DNA from: Haloparvum alkalitolerans
GTDB lineage: Archaea; Halobacteriota; Halobacteria; Halobacteriales; Haloferacaceae
Assembly (NCBI RefSeq): GCF_050122995.1
Contig: NZ_JBNLIA010000001.1
Location: 186,001 to 250,000 of the forward strand
Direction of reading: 5' to 3'
Length of the DNA stretch: 64,000 nt
The notes beneath the pieces are model-generated. The model ran no database searches and was not told the origin of the DNA. It saw only the letters and a list, made by a program, of their open reading frames with translations. Below, one piece after another: positions 35,220 to 43,232 of the stretch (positions within the stretch are counted from its first letter, which is position 1; each line of letters begins with the position of its first letter). The translations under genes and the position numbers were made by a program.

Positions 35220-36521
35220 GTGGCACGGATCGGCAACTCGGTCGCGCTCCTGAAGGACAAGGAGTTCGCGGCGCTGGCGGGCACGGCGTTCGCGCGCAGT
35301 CAGGCGTACTCGACCATCCTGATCGCGTTGGCGCTGTACGCGGATCTGTTCGGCACCACGGGGTTCGTCGAGGGGCTGTTCGGCACCGCCTTCGCGCTCG
35401 TCCAACTCGTCATCGTCCTCCCGCTCGGCCGGAAGGTGGACACCGGGAACGCGAAGCGTTACCTGCTGGCGGGCTTCCTGCTCAACGTCGTCGTCTTCCT
35501 CGGGTTCATCGCGGTGTCGAACCCGGTCCACGTCATCCTCGTCCGCATGGTGCAGGGGCTCGGCGCGAGCGTGCTCTGGATCACCGGCGCGACGATCATC
35601 GGCGAGATAAGTCCCGACGGCGAGCGCGGGCGCTGGCTCGGCTCCTACAACCAGTTCGCCTCCTTCTCCTCGCTGGCGGGCGACCTGGTCGGCGGGTACC
35701 TGCTGTACGCGTACGACTTCACCACGACCTACGTCGTCCTGACGGTGGTCACGCTGGCGGCGTTCGCGCTCGTGTTCGCGTTCCTGCGCGACAACCCCGG
35801 CGGCCGGAAGGACCCCGAGGAGTCCGGCGGGATCGAGACGTTCCGCTCCCTCATCGGGCTCCCCCTGCTTCGCTCGCTCGTCACCTTCCGGTTCACCTTC
35901 AGCGTGGGGAAGATGGCGGTGATCATCTTCCTCCCCATCTACGCGCGCACCGAGTTCGGCATCTCCGCGTTCGCCATCGGCTGGATCATGGCGGGCGGAA
36001 AGCTGACGAAGGCGCTCACGCAGGGGTACGTCGGCGACCTCACGGACCGCTTCGGCGGGAAGCACCGCTTCGTCGCGGTCGGGGCGCTGCTGTACGGCAT
36101 CGGCACGGCGATGGTACCGCTCGCCGCGCTCGCGGAGGGAACGCTCGCCCCCGTCACCGTCTCCTACCTCGGGGACACCCAGACCCTCGGCGGCGCCTTC
36201 TTCGCGCTGTTCGCCGCCTACTCGCTGCTGGGCGTCGCCGACTCCATCCGCCTGCCGGCGAGCATGGCGCTGTTCGTTGAGGAGGGCGAGGCGTACGACT
36301 CGGTTGCGAGCGCCATGTCGCTCCGCTCCATCTCGTGGAAGGTCGGGCAGGTCGCGGGCCCTGTCGCGGTCGGGTCCATCATGGACGTCTTCTCGACGGA
36401 GGTCGGGTTCCTCGTCGCGGCGGGCTTTATCGCGTTCGCGACGACCGCCTTCTGGTGGCAGGCGCGCCGGGCGGCCGCGGTGCGGGACGGCCCGCCCGAC
36501 CCGGCCCCGGCGGAGTCGTGA
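35220..36521 (+). CDS. MFS transporter
   Basis: 433 residues from a GTG start, about 12 hydrophobic helices. Signature loops LPLGRKVDTGNAKRYLLAG and GYVGDLTDRFGGKHRFVAVG. Unlike the two other MFS proteins in this window it starts with a short basic N-terminus and has an extended last loop. No substrate can be assigned. The 108-base gap before it holds only weak TATA-like words (GTTTCG near 35193). Confidence 0.83.
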   Translation: MARIGNSVALLKDKEFAALAGTAFARSQAYSTILIALALYADLFGTTGFVEGLFGTAFALVQLVIVLPLGRKVDTGNAKRYLLAGFLLNVVVFLGFIAVSNPVHVILVRMVQGLGASVLWITGATIIGEISPDGERGRWLGSYNQFASFSSLAGDLVGGYLLYAYDFTTTYVVLTVVTLAAFALVFAFLRDNPGGRKDPEESGGIETFRSLIGLPLLRSLVTFRFTFSVGKMAVIIFLPIYARTEFGISAFAIGWIMAGGKLTKALTQGYVGDLTDRFGGKHRFVAVGALLYGIGTAMVPLAALAEGTLAPVTVSYLGDTQTLGGAFFALFAAYSLLGVADSIRLPASMALFVEEGEAYDSVASAMSLRSISWKVGQVAGPVAVGSIMDVFSTEVGFLVAAGFIAFATTAFWWQARRAAAVRDGPPDPAPAES

Positions 36522-36527
36522 GTGGCC

Positions 36528-36842
36528 TCAGAGCACGCCCGAGAACACGAGGAGGTTGTGACCGGCGGCCCCCAGCGACAGCAGGCCGACGCCCGCCAGC
36601 ATGACCGCGAGCGCCGTCCGGCGGTCGAACCGGGCGGCCGCGACCGGCACCGCCACGACCGCCATCCCGACCGCCTTGGTGAGCAGCATGCCGGGAACGA
36701 GCCCGAACCGAGTGATGAGCCGGCGGCCGACCGGCGACGCCTCGACGTACGGGCCCGCGGTGAGCGCGACGTACGTCGTCGCCATGTCCGCGACGATGCC
36801 GACGCAAAACAGCGCGGCGCACGCGAGGAGGCGAGCGTCCAT
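36528..36842 (-). CDS. Small membrane protein (DUF5658-like)
   Basis: 104 residues, three or four hydrophobic helices. The first helix carries the family pattern VADMATTYVALTAGPYVEASP, reminiscent of DUF5658 (AD-x-xTT ... EANP). Function unknown. A clear TATA element on the minus strand (ATTTTTAACC, 36865-36874) is centred about 27 bases before the ATG at 36842. Convergent with the MFS gene, stops 6 bases apart. Confidence 0.75.
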   Translation of the reverse strand: MDARLLACAALFCVGIVADMATTYVALTAGPYVEASPVGRRLITRFGLVPGMLLTKAVGMAVVAVPVAAARFDRRTALAVMLAGVGLLSLGAAGHNLLVFSGVL

Positions 36843-36888
36843 CGGGTCGAGAAATGCTCCGGGGGGTTAAAAATCCGGGTACCGCGGA

Positions 36889-36949
36889 CGGTCGGATCGG
36901 CGGTCGGATCGGCAGTCGGAGCGGGCGAATGGATCGGTGGCCGGATCGG
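36889..36949. repeat. 12-bp degenerate tandem repeat, about 5 copies
   Basis: CGGTCGGATCGG twice in a row (36889-36912), then CAGTCGGAGCGG and looser copies to about 36949. Lies between the stop of flpA and the promoter of the small membrane gene. Confidence 0.75.
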
Positions 36950-36970
36950 GCGATTGGCTCGCGCGGTCGA

Positions 36971-37630
36971 CTACTCGCTCCGGTCGGGCGTCGCGACCAC
37001 GCCGAGGTGGTCCTCGTGGTACGGCTCCAGCCGCGCCGTCTCCAGCACCTCGTAGGCTTCCGAGAGGGTCGCGAGCACGTCCTCGAACACGTCCGCCGGG
37101 TCGGCGGTCACGTCCTCGCTGCGGGCCTTCACCGCGAGCAGGAGGCGGCCGTCGTCCGCCAGGAACCGGGCGTTCCGCACCGCCACGTCGGCCTGCCCGC
37201 GCGTCGCCACGTCCTGCACGAGCGCGTCCACGTCCGACTCGACGACGTGCGCGTAGGTGTCGGGCTTGCGAGCGTCCTTCAGCAGCGGGAACAGGCGGTC
37301 GCGGTCCGCGGCCGCGTCCAGCAGGTCCCGGACCGGACGCGGCGCGAACTCCACCGCGTACGTCGGCCCCGCGAAGTCGGCGACGTGGCTGACGGTCGTC
37401 CCCGACGCCGCGCCGAGGTACAGCACCGTCTCGCCGCCCGCGAGTCCCACGTCCATCCCGGCGGCGAACATCGCGCCGAGCTTCGACCGCCCGGCGTCCC
37501 ACGCGCGCCACGCGCCGTCGGTCGGCTCGCCGTACACCGGCTCCCCGCGCGTGGCCAGTCGGCGCTCGCCGTCGAACGTCCGCCGCTCGACGCCGGCGGG
37601 GAGGGTCGCGTCCGCGGCGTCCTCACTCAT
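36971..37630 (-). CDS. flpA: Fibrillarin-like rRNA/tRNA 2'-O-methyltransferase
   Basis: 219 residues. The SAM-dependent methyltransferase of the archaeal box C/D RNP. The SAM site is visible as VLYLGAASGTTVSHVADFAGP, TYAVEFAPRPVRDL and DVLVQDVATRGQ-like segments (VDALVQDVATRGQADVA). Its start overlaps the stop of the Nop5 gene by 8 bases, so the two RNP partners are made together. It would act with the C/D guide in the tRNA-Trp intron at 48105-48205 as well as with rRNA guides elsewhere. Confidence 0.95.
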   Translation of the reverse strand: MSEDAADATLPAGVERRTFDGERRLATRGEPVYGEPTDGAWRAWDAGRSKLGAMFAAGMDVGLAGGETVLYLGAASGTTVSHVADFAGPTYAVEFAPRPVRDLLDAAADRDRLFPLLKDARKPDTYAHVVESDVDALVQDVATRGQADVAVRNARFLADDGRLLLAVKARSEDVTADPADVFEDVLATLSEAYEVLETARLEPYHEDHLGVVATPDRSE

Positions 37631-38498
37631 CGTCCGCCTCCTCGGGCGCGTCGTCGTCCGCGCCGCCGTCCCCTTCCGCGCGAGCGCGGATGGTCGCCAT
37701 GCGCTCGCGGAGCTCCTCGTGGAGGTCCGGCCGGTAGTCGCCCGAGTAGTGGTCGATCCGGGCCGCGATGGCGAGCTTGCCGGCGAACGCCCGCGCGGCG
37801 GAGCCGCGGTCCTCCGGCCGCGTCCCGCGGACGTAGTCGTGCGTGTAGATGATGCCGTGCTTCGGCGAGGGGGCGCGCCCGGCGAGGTGCGCGAACAGGG
37901 CGTCCTCGGCGCCGAGCACCTGCACCGTCCCCGAGGGCTTCCGCGCGAGGGGTTTGAGCCCGCCCGCGAGGGCCATGAGCCGCGACGCGAGGACCGGTCC
38001 GGCCATCTCGGCGAGGTTCGGCGCGACCGCGGGCGCGGTCTCCTCGATGAACCGCTCCAGCTCGTCGGCCTCGTCGGCCAGGTCCGCGACGCGTTCGGCC
38101 AGCGAGACGGCGCGGCGCTCCGCGGCGGTGTCGGGCTCGCGCTCGGCGACCGTTCGGGCGCCGTCGACGCCGCTTCCCGCTTCGTCGAACAGCGCGCCCG
38201 CCCACTCGGCGGCGCGCTCCGCGAGCTCGTTGGCGGTGCGCTCGCAGTCGTCCATCGCGCGGACCGCGTGGACGAGCTGCTGGTCGTCGGCGCGCTCGCG
38301 CTCCGTCACCGCGGCGCGGGTCGCCGCCAGCGTCGCCTCGCGGAGCCGGTCGTAGTAGTCCGCCTCGTCGTCGGCGAAGCCGGACTCGACCGCCAGTCCG
38401 GGCCAGTCGGCCGGTTCCGGCGCGGACCCCTCCCGGATCCGCCGGGCCGCGGCGTCGCCGTCGCCGGGGTCGAGGCCGGCGAACCATCCGTCGTTCAT
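37623..38498 (-). CDS. Nop5/Nop56/Nop58 box C/D RNP scaffold
   Basis: 291 residues. Binds L7Ae-bound box C/D RNA and dimerises through a coiled coil, holding fibrillarin. The coiled-coil region is about 95-165, the NOP domain about 160-270 with the signature GPVLASRLMALAGGLKPLAR, GTVQVLGAEDALFAHL and PKHGIIYTHDYVRG. The N-terminal domain is shorter than in eukaryotic Nop58, as usual in archaea, and there is an acidic tail. First gene of the operon with flpA. No clear TATA box near the ATG at 38498. Confidence 0.94.
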   Translation of the reverse strand: MNDGWFAGLDPGDGDAAARRIREGSAPEPADWPGLAVESGFADDEADYYDRLREATLAATRAAVTERERADDQQLVHAVRAMDDCERTANELAERAAEWAGALFDEAGSGVDGARTVAEREPDTAAERRAVSLAERVADLADEADELERFIEETAPAVAPNLAEMAGPVLASRLMALAGGLKPLARKPSGTVQVLGAEDALFAHLAGRAPSPKHGIIYTHDYVRGTRPEDRGSAARAFAGKLAIAARIDHYSGDYRPDLHEELRERMATIRARAEGDGGADDDAPEEADDE

Positions 38499-38624
38499 GG
38501 TCCCCACTCGTGGGCCCGGCGACAGGAACCTGTCGGTCCCCGACCGCGCCGAGGCGGCCGGGCCGGCCCTACCGGCCCGCCTCGTCCCGACGGGCCTTTC
38601 GGCACGCGGCTCGACCCATCGCGC

Positions 38625-39053
38625 ATGGACGAGGGCGGCACGTACACCCTGCTGGTCACGCTCCCCGAGGCGACTCGGATCGGGGTCGGCGCGCTCGGCG
38701 ACCACGCGTTCCCCGCGGGCGCGTACGCCTACACCGGCAGCGCGCTCGGCAGCGGCGGCTTCGCCCGGGTGGACAGACATCGGCGCCTCGCGCGCGGCGA
38801 GTCCGACGCGCGCCACTGGCACGTCGACTACCTGATCGGGCACCCCGAGGCGACCCTCCGCGAGGTCGTCACCTCGCCCGGCGCGGACGCGGAGTGCGCG
38901 GTCGCAGAACGCCTGAACGAGGGGCCGGTCCCCGGCTTCGGCGCCTCGGACTGCGACTGTCCGTCGCACCTCGCGCACGAGACAACGCTCGAAAAACTCC
39001 ACGAGATGGTCGAAAACGCACACGAGGCCGCAAGGGAAACGGACGACTCCTGA
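38625..39053 (+). CDS. GIY-YIG family protein (DUF123, Uri-type)
   Basis: 142 residues. GTYTLLVTL and GAYAYTGSALGSGG reflect the two GIY-YIG half-motifs in the diverged DUF123 form; RHWHVDYLIGHP and CAVAERLNEG contribute a His and the expected acidic residue, and SDCDCPSHL supplies two cysteines. The family is annotated as Uri superfamily endonuclease, with no firm target. Divergent from the Nop5-FlpA operon. A CCTTTCGG element lies about 27 bases before the ATG at 38625. Confidence 0.8.
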   Translation: MDEGGTYTLLVTLPEATRIGVGALGDHAFPAGAYAYTGSALGSGGFARVDRHRRLARGESDARHWHVDYLIGHPEATLREVVTSPGADAECAVAERLNEGPVPGFGASDCDCPSHLAHETTLEKLHEMVENAHEAARETDDS

Positions 39054-39109
39054 TCTGCCCCCGTGGTGAGGCTGGTCGGTGCGACAGTAGCGCTGAGGCG
39101 TGCTGTTGT

Positions 39110-39520
39110 GTGGTGGTCTGTGTAGTGCTGTGCTGTCGGCGCGCGCCGCGGCGACCGCGAAGCGTGTCGCCGCGACCGCGCGAGGGAGGCGGCGGCGCGG
39201 CCGCCTGCTGTGCGGTTTCGCGGCCGCGCCGGCGCCGAGGCTGGGGAGGTGTGAGGCTGCGGGGCGGTTGCGGTGCGGGGTGGGACTGAAAGGGGCAGTC
39301 GGCTCGATCCGGCCCCGACGACGTAAGCACCGCAGCGGGCGTTGCGGAGAGCGAGGAGCGCAGCGAGGCGCGGCCGGTCGAGCCGACTGGGGCTTTCTGG
39401 GTGGTGCTGTCCAAAGCAGCAGCATCTGCAGCAGAACCAGATCAGTAATTGGGAGAGCCGGTTGGGGCTTTCTGGGTGATGCGGTCCAGATCAGCAGAAG
39501 TAGCAACTGAGACAGCCGTT
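39110..39520 (+). repeat. Structured intergenic repeat element, copy C
   Basis: Gene-free stretch between convergent genes (stops at 39053 and 39553). Order as in copy A: GTCGGCGCGCGCCG-rich block; CGCGCGAGGGAGG; perfect 12-bp inverted repeat (39193-39204 with 39220-39231, 15-base loop); GAGGCTGGGGAGGTGTGAGGC apart from length (39237-39257); GGGACTGAAAGGGGC (39282-39296); 12-bp stem (39296-39307 with 39378-39389) plus 6 bp (39309-39314 with 39372-39377) around one bulged T; GGGGCTTTCTGGG (39389-39401), and a second GGGGCTTTCTGGG unit at 39464-39476. CCAGATCAG words occur near 39437 and 39484. No protein is supported. Confidence 0.78.
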
Positions 39521-39552
39521 TCAAAAACGCCGTACAGAGAGCCGCCCGAGAC

Positions 39553-40701
39553 CTAGATCAGGTCCGCGTCGGCCAGTCGCTCGACCGCTTCACGCAGGCG
39601 GTCCTCGCTCGCGGCGTAGGAGATGCGGGCGTAGCCGGGCGCGTTGAACGCGCTGCCGGGAACCGTCGCGACGTTCGCTTGCTCGATGGCTGCCTCGCAC
39701 CACGCCTCGTCGTCCGCGTCGACGGGGAGCATCATGTAGAACGCGCCGTCGGGGACCGCCACGTCGACGCCGTGCTCCTCGAACAGGTCGATCAGGAGGT
39801 CCCGCCGGCCCCGGAACGCCTCCCGCATCTCCACGACCGCCTCCTCGGTGTTCTCCAGCGCCTCGATCCCGGCTCGCTGGACGAAGTTCGTCGCACAGGA
39901 GACGGAGTGGGAGTGGAGCTTGCCCGCCTCGCTCACGAACTCCTCGGTCGCGTGGAGGTAGCCGAGCCGCCAGCCCGTCATCGAGTAGGCCTTCGAGAAG
40001 CCGTTGACGGTGACCGTGCGGTCGGCCATGCCGTCGAGCGACGCCAGCGAGGTCGGCTCCACGCCGTAGCTGATGCGCTCGTAGATCTCGTCCGAGATGA
40101 CGGCCACGTCGTGCTCGACCGCGAGGTCGCGGACGCCCTCCAGCGCGGCGTCGGTGTAGACCGCGCCCGTGGGGTTCGACGGCGAGTTGACGATCAGCAG
40201 TTCGGTGTCCTCGGAGACCGCGGCCGCCAGGTCGTCGAGGGCGGGTTCGAGTTGGAAGCCGTGGGGCGCCAGGTCGACGCGGTTGAGGTCGCCGCCCGCG
40301 AGCTTGACCTGCGCCTCGTAGGAGACCCACGCGGGGTCCAGCAGGACGACCTCGTCGCCCTCGTCGACGAGCGTCTGGACGACCTCGTAGAGCGCCTGCT
40401 TGGCGCCCGGCGTGACGATCACCTCGTCCGCCTCGGCGTCGACGCCGCCGTCGCGGAGCTTGTCGGCGATCGCTTCTTTGAGACCGGGGACGCCGTTCGT
40501 CGACGTGTAGCCGGTGTGGCCGGCGTCCATCGCCGCCTTGCCCGCCTCGGTGACGTTCTCGGGGGTCGGGAAGTCGGGCGCGCCGACCGACAGGTCGACG
40601 ACGTCCGCGCCCTCGGCCTCCTTCTCGGCGGCGAGGTTGGAGATGGCAAGCGTCGCGCTCGGTTCGACTCGTTGAATGCGCTCGGAGAAGTCGTAGCTCA
40701 T
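39553..40701 (-). CDS. Class I/II PLP aminotransferase (aspartate aminotransferase-like)
   Basis: 382 residues, fold type I. PLP Lys237 in NGFSKAYSMTGWRLGY, the NSPSNPTG loop (172-179), SDEIYERI and the C-terminal Arg in YARISYAAS that binds the substrate carboxylate. Most like archaeal aspartate aminotransferases (AspC/AspB type). Its ATG overlaps the stop of ribH by 4 bases, so the two are co-transcribed although the link between them is not obvious. Confidence 0.9.
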   Translation of the reverse strand: MSYDFSERIQRVEPSATLAISNLAAEKEAEGADVVDLSVGAPDFPTPENVTEAGKAAMDAGHTGYTSTNGVPGLKEAIADKLRDGGVDAEADEVIVTPGAKQALYEVVQTLVDEGDEVVLLDPAWVSYEAQVKLAGGDLNRVDLAPHGFQLEPALDDLAAAVSEDTELLIVNSPSNPTGAVYTDAALEGVRDLAVEHDVAVISDEIYERISYGVEPTSLASLDGMADRTVTVNGFSKAYSMTGWRLGYLHATEEFVSEAGKLHSHSVSCATNFVQRAGIEALENTEEAVVEMREAFRGRRDLLIDLFEEHGVDVAVPDGAFYMMLPVDADDEAWCEAAIEQANVATVPGSAFNAPGYARISYAASEDRLREAVERLADADLI

Positions 40702-41102
40702 GGGAGTTCCTCCACTAGGTCGAGTGCGGCGTCGACGGCCTCAGCGCCCTTGTCGGTGCGTTCGCGCGCCTCCGCGCCGGACATCCCCGGCCCGCTCACG
40801 CCGAACGTGACGGGGGTGTCGCGGTCGAGGCTCACCTCCGTGAGCGCCTCCGCCGTCGCCTCCGCGATCACGCGGTCGTGGTCGGTGTCGCCCGTCACGA
40901 TGGCGCCGACGACCGCGACGGCGTCGACGTCGTCGCGGCGCGCCAGTCGGTCCGCGGCGAGCGGCGCGTCGTACGCCCCCGGCACGGGCACCTCCTCGGC
41001 GACCTCGGCGCCGCGGGCGGCGGCCGCCTCGCGGGCCGTCTCGGCCATCGGTCCCGTCACGGAGTCGTTGAACTGCGCCACGACCAGTCCCAGCGTAACC
41101 AT
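40698..41102 (-). CDS. ribH: 6,7-dimethyl-8-ribityllumazine synthase
   Basis: 134 residues. Condenses the ribityl-uracil amine with dihydroxybutanone phosphate in riboflavin synthesis; forms large oligomers. Family marks: VAQFNDSVTGPM, VPGAYDAPLAADRL and GAIVTGDTDHDRVIAEAT with the catalytic His. First gene of a two-gene operon with the aminotransferase. A TATA-like CATTAG lies about 26 bases upstream of the ATG. Confidence 0.92.
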   Translation of the reverse strand: MVTLGLVVAQFNDSVTGPMAETAREAAAARGAEVAEEVPVPGAYDAPLAADRLARRDDVDAVAVVGAIVTGDTDHDRVIAEATAEALTEVSLDRDTPVTFGVSGPGMSGAEARERTDKGAEAVDAALDLVEELP

Positions 41103-41256
41103 ACTCCGGAGATACCTCGGCGCGGCCTAATGTCTACCGTTCGCGCGCGATGTTGCAGGCCGACATCGGCGGTGAGAGTTCGACGCGTCGGTGCCGGCCA
41201 CCGGCGGCCTCGCCGCCGCCGATGCGTCTATACGCCGGGAGCACCTATCGTGGGGC

Positions 41257-41808
41257 ATGAGCGAGACAGAAACCGCGACGCTCGGCGGCGGGTGCTTCTG
41301 GTGCGTCGAGGCGGCCTTCGAGGAGGTCCCCGGCGTCGAGTCGGTCACCTCCGGCTACGCGGGCGGGCGCGTCGAGGACCCGAGCTATCGGGCGGTCTGT
41401 ACCGGCGAGACGGGCCACGCGGAGGTCGTGCAGGTCGAGTACGACCCCGACGAGCTCTCCTACGCCGACGTGCTGAAGGTGTTCTTCACCGTCCACGACC
41501 CGACGCAGCTCAACCGGCAGGGGCCCGACGTGGGGAGCCAGTACCGGTCGATAATCCTCACGCACGACGACGAGCAGGCGCGCGCGGCCGCAGAGTACGT
41601 CCGCGGGCTGGAGGCCGAGGACGTCTACGACGACGAGATCGTCACGGAGATCGAGCCGCTGGAGACGTTCTACGAGGCCGAGGAGAAACACCAGAACTAC
41701 TACGAGAAGAACCCCGGCGACGCCTACTGCACGTTCCACGCCGACCCGAAGATCGAGAAGGTCAGGAAACTGGTCGCGGACGGCGCCGACGCGGCGGCCG
41801 CGGAGTAG
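41257..41808 (+). CDS. msrA: Peptide methionine-S-sulfoxide reductase
   Basis: 183 residues. The catalytic GCFWC motif (12-16) with Cys13, plus VTSGYAGG, EVVQVEYDP and the GSQYRSIIL loop. No MsrB fusion. Repairs oxidised methionine with thioredoxin-type reductant; the resolving Cys may be that in YCTFHADPK. TCTATACG at 41227-41234 is a good TATA element about 27 bases before the ATG at 41257. Confidence 0.95.
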   Translation: MSETETATLGGGCFWCVEAAFEEVPGVESVTSGYAGGRVEDPSYRAVCTGETGHAEVVQVEYDPDELSYADVLKVFFTVHDPTQLNRQGPDVGSQYRSIILTHDDEQARAAAEYVRGLEAEDVYDDEIVTEIEPLETFYEAEEKHQNYYEKNPGDAYCTFHADPKIEKVRKLVADGADAAAAE

Positions 41809-41857
41809 CCGCGGAGTAGCCGCAGTCGGCCGCGATCCCGGCTCGATCTCCGTTCTC

Positions 41858-42412
41858 TCACCCGAGGAAGTACCGCGCCCAGGGGTACCGCTCCACGAGC
41901 GGCTGGCCGTCGATCTCGTACGCCTCGATGTAGGCGTCGAGCCCGAGGATCCGCCCGGCGCCGAACGCCGCGACGGAGAGGAACACCAGCATGTACGCGA
42001 AGTCGCCGTTGATGTAGCCGTGGGAGATGTCCCAGTTGCCGAGGTAGAACAGCAGCATCATGAACGCCCCCCAGAAGGCGGCCAGCCGGGTGAACGCGCC
42101 GACGAGGAGGCCGAGGCCGATCAGGACCTCACCCCACGGGACGGCGATGTCCACGAAGCTGACGAACCAGGGCGTCTCGCCCATGGCCACGAACAGGCCC
42201 GCGACCGGACTCCCGTTGCTCGGCGGCGCGTTCTGGAGGTAGCCCGCGGCGCTGAAGCTTCCCGAGAGCACCTTCCCGAACCCGCTCTGGAAGAAGGCGA
42301 TCCCCATCATCAGCCGCAGCGCGAGGATGAACCAGACGCTCAGGGTGTGGAGCTTCCCCGTCGCGGTGAATCCCCCGATCGTGCTTCGTAACTCGACTTC
42401 GGTCGATGACAT
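41858..42412 (-). CDS. DoxX family membrane protein
   Basis: 184 residues with four hydrophobic helices. DoxX signature ALRLMMGIAFFQSGFGKVL near 30-48, then WGEVLIGLGLLVGAFTRLAAFWG, NWDISHGYINGDFAYMLVFL. Related to the small subunit of thiosulfate:quinone oxidoreductase and to DoxX/SURF4-like proteins; role here unknown. A TTTTTATG element (42439-42446, minus strand) lies about 30 bases upstream of the ATG. Confidence 0.88.
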   Translation of the reverse strand: MSSTEVELRSTIGGFTATGKLHTLSVWFILALRLMMGIAFFQSGFGKVLSGSFSAAGYLQNAPPSNGSPVAGLFVAMGETPWFVSFVDIAVPWGEVLIGLGLLVGAFTRLAAFWGAFMMLLFYLGNWDISHGYINGDFAYMLVFLSVAAFGAGRILGLDAYIEAYEIDGQPLVERYPWARYFLG

Positions 42413-42505
42413 GCGTTCTGACAGTTCTCAGTGGTGGTACATAAAAACACTCGCCAGTCCGACAGTTGGGGAGCGAGGCCGAGGAAGGTACAGCCCCGTG
42501 GACGG

Positions 42506-43141
42506 CTACTCGTCCGCGTCGGCTTCGCCGCCGTTGTCGGCGTCCGCGGCGTCGTTCGCGTCGGGCGCCTCGCCGTCCTCGAACTCCTTAAACATCCGCT
42601 CGAAGTCCTCGTGCTCCTCGAGGGAGCTCACGGTCGTGTCGAGTTCCGACTGCAGCTCCGCGAGCCGGTCGGACAGCTCCTGGTACTCCTCGCTGTCCGC
42701 GAGCGCGCTCTGTCCCTTCTCGGTCTCCAGCAGGGCCTTCTTGGAGCTGAGCGCGAACAGCTCCTGGACGCCGGCGTCGTACTGGCTGCGCTCCAGCAGG
42801 TCGTCGACGGTCTCCCGGAGCGTCTCCTTCGTCACCGGCTTGACGAGGTAGTCGTCGAAGCCCATCGCGACGATGTCGAAGTCGGGCTCGACCGCGGTCA
42901 CCATCGCGACGCGACAGTCGATGTCGCGGTCGCGGACGGTGACGAGCACCTCGTCGCCGGACAGCCCGGGCATCCGCCGGTCCAGAAGGACAACGTCAAC
43001 CTCGTCGTTGAGCTGTTCCAGCGCCTCTCGGCCGCCGTAGGCGGTTCGAACCCGGTAGTCGCTGCCGAGCCACGCTGCATAGAGGTCCGCCAGGTCGGGT
43101 TCGTCCTCGACGACGAGCACGAGTGGGGGTTCATCGCTCAT
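42506..43141 (-). CDS. Response regulator with HalX domain
   Basis: 211 residues. Receiver domain with acidic pocket E12-D13, phospho-acceptor Asp54 (VVLLDRRMPG), Thr82 and Lys101. The HalX domain follows at about 120-180 (coiled-coil-like KGQSALADSEEYQELSDRLA), then an acidic tail. No DNA-binding domain, as in other haloarchaeal HalX proteins, so output is through protein contacts. A GATATAGC box (minus strand, about 43189-43198) is roughly 53 bases before the ATG at 43141, giving a short leader; the in-frame TTG at 43159 is unlikely. Confidence 0.9.
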   Translation of the reverse strand: MSDEPPLVLVVEDEPDLADLYAAWLGSDYRVRTAYGGREALEQLNDEVDVVLLDRRMPGLSGDEVLVTVRDRDIDCRVAMVTAVEPDFDIVAMGFDDYLVKPVTKETLRETVDDLLERSQYDAGVQELFALSSKKALLETEKGQSALADSEEYQELSDRLAELQSELDTTVSSLEEHEDFERMFKEFEDGEAPDANDAADADNGGEADADE

Positions 43142-43232
43142 TGGTCCTCGGTCCTGCAACGTCCGCTCACACGATTCATCGCACGCCCCGCTATATCAAA
43201 ATGTCCCTTGTGTCGCCGGGGTCGGAGATCGG

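Noticed and set aside
39060..39524. Open frames in repeat copy C, including an N-terminal extension of the Nop5 frame
   Set aside because: The Nop5 fold starts at 38498; the extra sequence is Pro/Arg-rich and follows the repeat, not a protein family.
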